Below, piece by piece: positions 58,263-64,000 of a stretch of DNA of 64,000 nucleotides; position 1 is the first letter of the stretch, and the number at the start of each line of letters is the position of its first letter. A model generated the notes under the pieces. That model was not told the origin of the DNA, made no database searches, and saw nothing but the letters and a program-made list of their open reading frames with translations. This stretch comes from Tricholoma matsutake (taxonomy: Eukaryota > Basidiomycota > Agaricomycetes > Agaricales > Tricholomataceae), in contig AP026544.2 of the NCBI GenBank assembly GCA_026075535.2, positions 2,976,001 to 3,040,000 of the forward strand. Reading direction: 5' to 3'. The translations under genes and the position numbers were made by a program.

Positions 58263-58795
58263 ATGGGCTGGAACCCAGCTAGAAGACGGTCAGAAGGCCA
58301 GATTGCCCGACTGAATGCTGTCCGCCCCACGAAAGGAGCTACTCATGTGCAAGAAAAGGAAAATCAGCCAATCACACATATTCTCCCCTCTCCACCCGCG
58401 ACCCTGAGTCAGACTCCGAGGCACATTAATAACGCAACGATTACATCCGAAGATCAGGCACTCGCATCTCGATTACGAGCTGAGCGCTTTGAATGCCAGC
58501 TTCATAATGAAAGAAGAAAGTCAGCTGCTTGAGCAAAAAAAAAGGTGGATGTCGGACTGAACTACTAGTAGTACAGAAGTGCCGTTCCAATATTCTTGTC
58601 ATTGAGGGGAATGCCAGGCTGTCCGACCTGAAACTACAGCAAGAGCTAGCATGCACCCAGGATGCCCTCTCAAGATCCAAAGCCATGGTTAACAAAACAC
58701 TTGAAGCACTCCTGCCAGTGGCATGCTCGCAAGCGCAGGCACGCATAAACATGCTCCGAAAAAGAATGAACTCCCGAATAGGCCAGAGAAATTAG
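58263..58795 (+). pseudogene. coiled-coil ORF with poly-A frameshift
   Basis: Two frames that fit end to end: 58263-58532 (PARRRSEGQIARLNAVRPTK, KENQPITHILPSPPATLSQT, LASRLRAERFECQL) and 58529-58795 (LKLQQELACTQDALSRSKAM), joined at an A9 run. The layout (basic start, KENxP motif, Pro-rich stretch, coiled coil) resembles the N-terminus of repeated agaricomycete mobile-element proteins, but I cannot name it. Probably broken by slippage in the A run. Confidence 0.35.
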
Positions 58796-59147
58796 CTGCG
58801 TTGATAGCGTGAAGCGCGAGGGAGTCGTCTGGAGAACCCCCAGGTGCAGATGCACCAGTTGTTGAGCCGATCTTGGATAACGATGGACTCGTCAATCTTC
58901 TTTATGATGACTGGGAGATTGACCATAAGGAATAGTGTCTTTATAATTTTGGGAACGACTCATATAATTTCTTAGGCTATGTACTAAAACATACATATTG
59001 TGCACAATTTGTGCGAGCGGGGTGCTTGAGGAAGGTCTAACAGCCAGGATACGCATCGAGCGAAATTGTTATTGTGGCGGGAAACCAAACAAAAGCAAAT
59101 AGGACAGAATTTGGCCAGTACTATCACGGGCCTAGTAGTGTTGCAAA

Positions 59148-59334
59148 ATCACCTAGTATTGCAAAACTTTGAAAATGGGTGTTCCAACCCTCAACCACTT
59201 AAGTCTTTGACACAAGCCATTACAATAAGCCTCTCTGAACATGCTTTGCCACTTTTTCCTCCCCGCAGTTGAGAACTCCTCGTTGGGTCATCGTTTAGAG
59301 TATGATCACGTGTTTTGCAACTCTAGGTGAATTA
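59148..59334. repeat. short inverted-repeat element
   Basis: ATCACCTAGTATTGCAAAAC at 59150 is mirrored by GTTTTGCAACTCTAGGTGAA ending at about 59332. The approximately 185-bp length suggests a small MITE. No clear target duplication. Confidence 0.4.
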
Positions 59335-59517
59335 GTTCGGACTACGTATTAGATGATAACTAAGTTGTATAAAAAGGAACAGAAAATTGGGGCATAGTGA
59401 GGTAGTCCAAAGCTATATAATCTGGAATATCCGAGGGAGATACGTGGACGGGAAGTGGTAGAAATGAAATATTTTGCAACACTAGGGAAGTGATAGCCAC
59501 TAGTAGGCCGAAAAAGG

Positions 59518-62500
59518 TCACACCGTGCTCTGCCACGCATACCACAACATTGTGTCATGCTGCAACAAATCATCATGAATCACTTCATTTTCTGCAAGGT
59601 TCATGGCTTTAAAGGCATCCCGCAGCATGTCTAAGATGGAGATGTGGGAGGGTGACACAAAGTCGATGGCTATTTTGAAGCATTCGAAAGATTGGACACC
59701 TATAGGCAAGAAATTATAGGACATCACAAAGCATACAATAAGCTTACTTGATGAGGGCAACCAGGAGGGATAACAACAGCTTCCCCTGGTAGTTGGACTG
59801 CATGCCACCCACGGACACCACTCGTGAGAAAAGCGGTTTTGCCAACATCAGGAGAGATATAATTTGTTTCCAATACAATTGGTTGGCCCAGACAACAGCA
59901 GGAGTCGGAGGCAGAGCGATCCAATGCCTTTGATAGTGCAAATATACTGGAAGAAGGCCAGATATCCCAGCGAGCTCCCAAGACCTTGCCATTATGGTCT
60001 GGTTTGCTGTAAAACATTAAATTGATTGCCCCAGCCTTATCCATGTGGACCTTAGTTGTACCATTGGCTTCCAGATCTGCCTGTTCAGCGATGAGACCCA
60101 GAACAGTCTGACTGTGAGTAGTGCTGACCTCTGACACATAGAGTTTGGGGCCTAGGCAAGGGGAAACAAACTCAGCAAATGCGACCTAAAATTGCAAAAC
60201 TATACATACCAAGGTCAGGTATTAGACTTCCTTTTGGGAAATATGAAAATAGATTCAAGGGACCGTGTGGCGAGATATGTGCTTGAAACATTTTTGCTAC
60301 GCAACGCATGAAAATATCATGAAGTTTTGGGTGAACTTTTTTGAGATCACCTTTGGGTGGGTAATCCTACACTGATGTAAGAGCAGAAAATGGGACAAAA
60401 ATGGAGCATACCCTGATCTGAAGGGACCTGTTCGATAATTGGTCCTCCTTCCAAGTTTTAAAGTACGACCCCAGCGTTGATCTTGTTGTCTGCCATGCTT
60501 ACCCATCATAAAAGGTCATCGTACAGTGTTTTCCTTTGTTTTTCTTCAAGTCAAGTAAGTCGTCAGGGTTTGTCGAGTCTATGATTCCTGTCAAAATAAA
60601 AGGTTCCCGGGTGCTCCATTTTTCCAGGAAAAGATTCTCGGTTAGCTCTCCGACTTTATACTTGGACATGCTTTGTGTATATGACTCTGTGTGGCAGTCG
60701 GCTTCAGGAATAATGGGCTGCATATAGGCATGTGGATCCAGGCCCTTGGGTGGTGGTAAGGCTAAGGCTGTTTCCATTGCACTGATTTGATCTTGAAGTA
60801 CCTCAGTGGGGAAAACTGCCACTGGGCTTAACCATGTTTTGGAGTGATTGTTGACACAGGACATGGGTGGCTCTTTATTCAAAGTTGGGCATGCATTGTA
60901 GCATGAGCCGCATAGCTCAAATCCGCACCTTGAGCAGAACCATGACTGAAACAAGAGGCTATGAAAACATTTATCTAAAGAAAAATGTGAAACGGCGAGT
61001 TGAACAAGATAAGCAGGCAAACTATACCACATGCATATGTTATGCCTTTTGGAAAGGCTCGAAACTGGACCTGTGCATGCTGCACATGCGTCAACTCGGC
61101 CTTCAGCTTGGGCAACAAAGCCATGGCAGTGGCGTACTATGAATAATGTAAAATACAGAACTGAAAAAGCTCGTCAACCACACCTTTATAGCTGCTATGT
61201 ACTCTGCAGTCCGAGAAGGGTTCCAATCATAGTACTCATACGTCCCAAATTCGGCTTGAGAAACGCTGCTTTCCAGATTGAAGATCCAACTTGAAGACCC
61301 ATCTTGCTCTAGTCTCATCCTCTGAAAGCCAATGAAACGACATTTCTCTCGGATTGTGTTACGGCTAAAAGTTTGTGAAGAAAATCCAACACATGCTATG
61401 CACAGTGATGGGATAAGAAGCTTTCCATATTCTATGCATGCATGGTCTTGGACTGAATAGCCTTCCTCATGGGGCTCTGCTGATTTCATCTTTTTAGAAA
61501 CAGACGTTCTTCTGATCGTGGTGGCCTTGCGTTTCCCAGTTACCTGAGCTGATGACTCTTGACCAGCACCTTGATTATCATTAGGGGATGGAGTAGGTGA
61601 CTTTTTATAGGCAGTGATGTCTTCAGAAGCTGGTAGAGAACCGTTAACTCCAGGTCGAGTATGAGCAGTGACTGAGTTATTGTGTAATGGTTAATACGTA
61701 TGGCATAAAAGATACATGTGAGCACAAACCTTCAAAATGGAATACAAGCATTGACCATCCATGTTTGTAGTGCTCTCCCTGCGCACCCCATCCATCTTTA
61801 GGCATAACGGCTGCAACAACACAAACCAAACCTTTCTGCGGGAGAAAAACAGCCTGACAGGTGTAAGGGAAGTCGGGAAAATGACAGACTTTCAAACCTA
61901 CATCTAATGCCCATACGTGCCCTTTAAACTTACTGTTAGCAAAATATATGTAGGAAGATTATGACTATCACCTACGTGCATCCTCGGCCGTAGAAATTTT
62001 TTTAGAGAATGACCGGGTGTCAATTAACTGTATTTTGTCTGAGGTAATGGGAAGTCAAAGCCATATAGACTTAAACATGCCCTTACCTTGGCTGCCTAGT
62101 ATTGAAAATGGACTTCCTGGAGCGAACCCCACAGGAACAGACACACCAGGTGTCTTCGCCTCGAAAAATCCATTTTGCGTTGGGTGACAAGTTTCCAGGT
62201 CATAGAACTGCGCCCCAGTATCAACCTCATGAGCGAATATCAAGCCTAGAAGGGGTGATACAGCAGCTGTTATACTAAAGCTTGTTCAGACAGGTTTCCA
62301 TCACGATATTCTCAACATGTGCTTACGGACGATCCTGTGTAACCACCTCTCTTATGGAGGTACCACTTGAGATGTCGAACTCGACGCTATTAAGATGACC
62401 AGAAGGTCAGTTATGGCAATGACTCCGATAGCAACCATTCGTATTCATGTACATTTTAGACTCTTGCATGAGAAAGACAAGGAGTCGCGTTCTTGACATG

Positions 62501-63340
62501 AGATGAAGGTGTGTGATCCGAGACTCATCAAGCAGCGGAAGATTGTTCGTAAATGAAGTGGCTGAGATGGTGGAATCTTTAGAGAGTCAGTTAATATAAG
62601 GGATAGTATAACAAGAAAAAACGTACTATGTTTCACGTCTCTCAGGAAGACTTCGGATCCAACAGTTGATGCTATGATTGATTTGAAGCATGTTATACTG
62701 CCATATTTAAAGGAGTGCTGGCTGGAATTGGCATTCATAGTTGATCCTTCAGTAATATCCCCGCAGGAGATGTGATTGCCAGTCAGACTCCCATTCTGGA
62801 ATGTGGTAAACATTAGATGTTCTCCGCTGGTGGTCAACATGATAAGCATGACACAGGCAGTATCACGACACCACGTCATATCCAACACACCTGGGTCACC
62901 CAAACACAATTCCAGAGATCTAGCATGGATATCAGAGTTCTCCGGGTCTTGCGTGTCCCATATGATAAGCCGAGGGAAGCTGCCTGGATGTCTGTTCAAC
63001 ATATCACAAATGGTTGATGGGGGAAAATGACCTACCCCCAACGATAACAGTATCACCGTCATTGCAAAATAAAACCTTCCTAACTTTTCCGGTCTGTCTG
63101 CTCAGCAAGGATCCAGTCAAATTCTCCAAGTGAGATGCCATGTAGCACCAAAAGCCTGAGGATGCAAAGGAACACTTGAGGAACGGAAGTTTGTTGTATT
63201 GATTAGTGCTACATACTCGAGTCCAACTTTTCACACTGACAAGGATCAATAACGTTCAACCTTAAGAGGTATAGGCGAGGGCATACCAGCGACGTAAATA
63301 TGGTGTTGAGCCTTCTGTCAAGGGCTTCTGAGTCAGGTCA
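59518..63340 (-). pseudogene. WD40-zinc finger-JmjC fusion gene with lesions
   Basis: Minus-strand multi-exon gene. The N-terminal half is a beta-propeller with WD-like repeats (GKVRKVLFCNDGDTVIVGG, FPRLIIWDTQDPENSD, DMTWCRDTACVMLI, FKGHVWALDVG, SMLVFHFEG). Next are a disordered basic linker (GKRKATTIRRTSVSKKMKSA) and a Cys-rich region like that of KDM3 demethylases (PSLCIACVGF, CRFIGFQR, CDKC...WFCSRCGFELCGSCY). The C-terminal half is JmjC: FYDG, WQTTRSTLGSYFKTW, DYPPKGDLKKVHPKLHDIF, then HMD (60039-60047) and PHQ (59748-59756) as Fe ligands, and DFVSPSHI to 59523. KDM3-type JmjC enzymes demethylate histone H3 lysine 9 in the nucleus. Lesions: TAA at 60499-60501 and a 1-nt loss near 59680. 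Introns predicted by eye; exact exon ends uncertain. Confidence 0.7.
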
Positions 63341-63590
63341 AGCTGGAATGGATTGAGTGACTAAAAGTCAGACTCAAAGCAGGTGATGAATAGTCAGGCC
63401 TGCAGGTAACGAACTTAGATGGGTGGGAAACAAACTGGGCTTGTCGTCCTTGCCGCAAAAGATCAGTCACGGTGGCACTACGAGTAAGTTCAACGTTCAA
63501 TGTTCAACGCTCAACTCTGCATGTGACCGTTGCAAAAGGAACCAAACAGCATCAAACTTGAAGTACTTGTAACTTAACCCTGCCTTGTCT
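63262..63590 (-). promoter_or_regulatory. promoter/leader block shared with 57240-57580
   Basis: Upstream region and first exon of the WD40-JmjC gene. Contains LDLTQKPLTEG-coding sequence, a GTATGC donor and the GTGACTAAAAGTCAGAC repeat. It diverges from the other copy beyond about 63590. Confidence 0.65.
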
Positions 63591-63657
63591 ATCCCTTTGT
63601 TCTGTCGCCCACAGGTTTGACTTTTCGTCACCCAGTGACTTGAGTCTGACTTGTCAC
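63354..63657. repeat. 304-bp inverted repeat between divergent genes
   Basis: The left arm starts GAGTGACTAAAAGTCAGACT and the right arm, reversed, starts GAGTGACAAGTCAGACTC; about 60-bp arms that include a second GTGACGAAAAGTCA-type unit. It lies between the minus-strand JmjC gene and the plus-strand repeat gene, so it may act as a shared promoter or be a transposon end pair. Confidence 0.5.
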
Positions 63658-63755
63658 TCAGTTTTTCATTGGGATCTGCTTTGGGCGCACTGCCTAGGCC
63701 GTGACACTTCAACTTGAACAACGGTCAACCTTCAACGTTTCAACGTTCACCCATC

Positions 63756-64000
63756 ATGCCCACAGTCCGAGCTCCTAGTTTTGACCATTGCATACCTCCT
63801 CGTCCACCCCAAGCGCCTAGTTTTGACGATCCCATACCTCCTCGTCCACCCCGAGCGCCTAGTTTTGACGATCCCATACCTCCTCGTCCACCCCGAGCGC
63901 CTAGTTTTGATGATCCCATACCTCCTCGTCCACCCCGAGCGCCTAGTTTTGACGATCCCATACCTCCTCGTCCACCCCGAGCGCCTAGTTTTGATGATCC
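63756..64000 (+). CDS. proline-rich repeat protein, N-terminal part
   Basis: Open from ATG 63756 to the window end without a stop. After MPTVR the protein is a tandem of a 14-residue unit APSFDDPIPPRPPR, five and a half copies here. Each unit contains PPRPPR, a PxxPxR class II SH3-ligand pattern. The first unit is degenerate (HCIPPRPPQ). The true length is unknown because the gene leaves the window. The reverse strand is also open over the repeat (Gly/Arg-rich), but it has no independent support. Confidence 0.45.
   Translation, partial: MPTVRAPSFDHCIPPRPPQAPSFDDPIPPRPPRAPSFDDPIPPRPPRAPSFDDPIPPRPPRAPSFDDPIPPRPPRAPSFDD
63771..64000. repeat. 42-bp minisatellite
   Basis: Units start at 63771, 63813, 63855, 63897, 63939 and 63981, each beginning GC(G/T)CCTAGTTTTGA. 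Differences are mostly GAC/GAT, silent in the plus-strand frame. Confidence 0.95.

Noticed and set aside
63740..63961. Gly/Arg-rich minus-strand ORF over the 42-bp repeat
   Set aside because: It is the mirror of the plus-strand repeat; unit changes are silent in the plus frame, and it has no start context or homology.
63771..64000. CRISPR array
   Set aside because: Units are contiguous with no spacers, and the organism is eukaryotic.

Overview
The window looks like repeat-rich nuclear DNA of an agaricomycete fungus (Basidiomycota). The evidence is short 49-64 nt GT-AG introns, a Plavaka-type transposase, agaricomycete-style hAT and Ulp1-like genes, chromodomain Ty3/gypsy elements and a berberine-bridge-type flavin oxidase in eight exons. 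No species can be named from sequence alone. I saw no rRNA, tRNA or CRISPR.

Layout. 1-9616: a decayed gypsy element (E0) split in its gag by a tail-to-tail pair of small LTR elements (A and B, 1007-7270), which carry a CACAA-ended MITE. 9617-24239: a second gypsy (E) holding two inverted copies of a 1.3-kb repeat (R) and a TA-flanked MITE. One R copy is split by an almost full-length gypsy (G2, 10938-19045, target duplication AGTTT). 24240-28276: non-coding DNA with MITEs. 28438-41354, minus strand: remains of a hAT transposase and a Ulp1-like (C48) protease gene, broken by LTR element C, by a young Ty1/copia element (33586-39337, target duplication GGCAG) and by a 928-bp hAT-type foldback. 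42494-44325: the one clearly intact host gene, an FAD-linked oxidase of 473 aa with a 14-nt micro-exon. 45024-45552: a truncated LTR related to G2. 50402-57202, minus strand: a Plavaka transposase pseudogene and an agaricomycete-specific protein gene with a single nonsense codon. 59518-63340, minus strand: a WD40-zinc finger-JmjC fusion gene with at least two lesions. 63756 to the end: the start of a gene built from a 42-bp (14-aa) proline-rich repeat.

The most interesting signals are these. (1) An array of RNA-like stem-loops with an invariant AAGCC or AAAGCC loop and covarying stems in the transcribed part of the G2 LTR and of its relative at 45024. (2) G2 also has a self-priming-type primer site, a probable -1 gag/pol frameshift site and two extra ORFs after pol (zinc knuckle and membrane protein). 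(3) A WD40-JmjC fusion gene whose promoter and first exon are shared with an unrelated neighbouring gene. (4) About 30 premature stops that are almost all TGA, where checkable mostly at conserved Arg (CGA) sites, pointing to CpG deamination. (5) The A/B pair, which behaves as one insertion.

Several insertions were confirmed by rebuilding the empty site. Removing the insert plus one target copy restores an open, family-consistent reading frame for copia in Ulp1, the hAT foldback in Ulp1, element C in hAT, and R plus the MITE in E.
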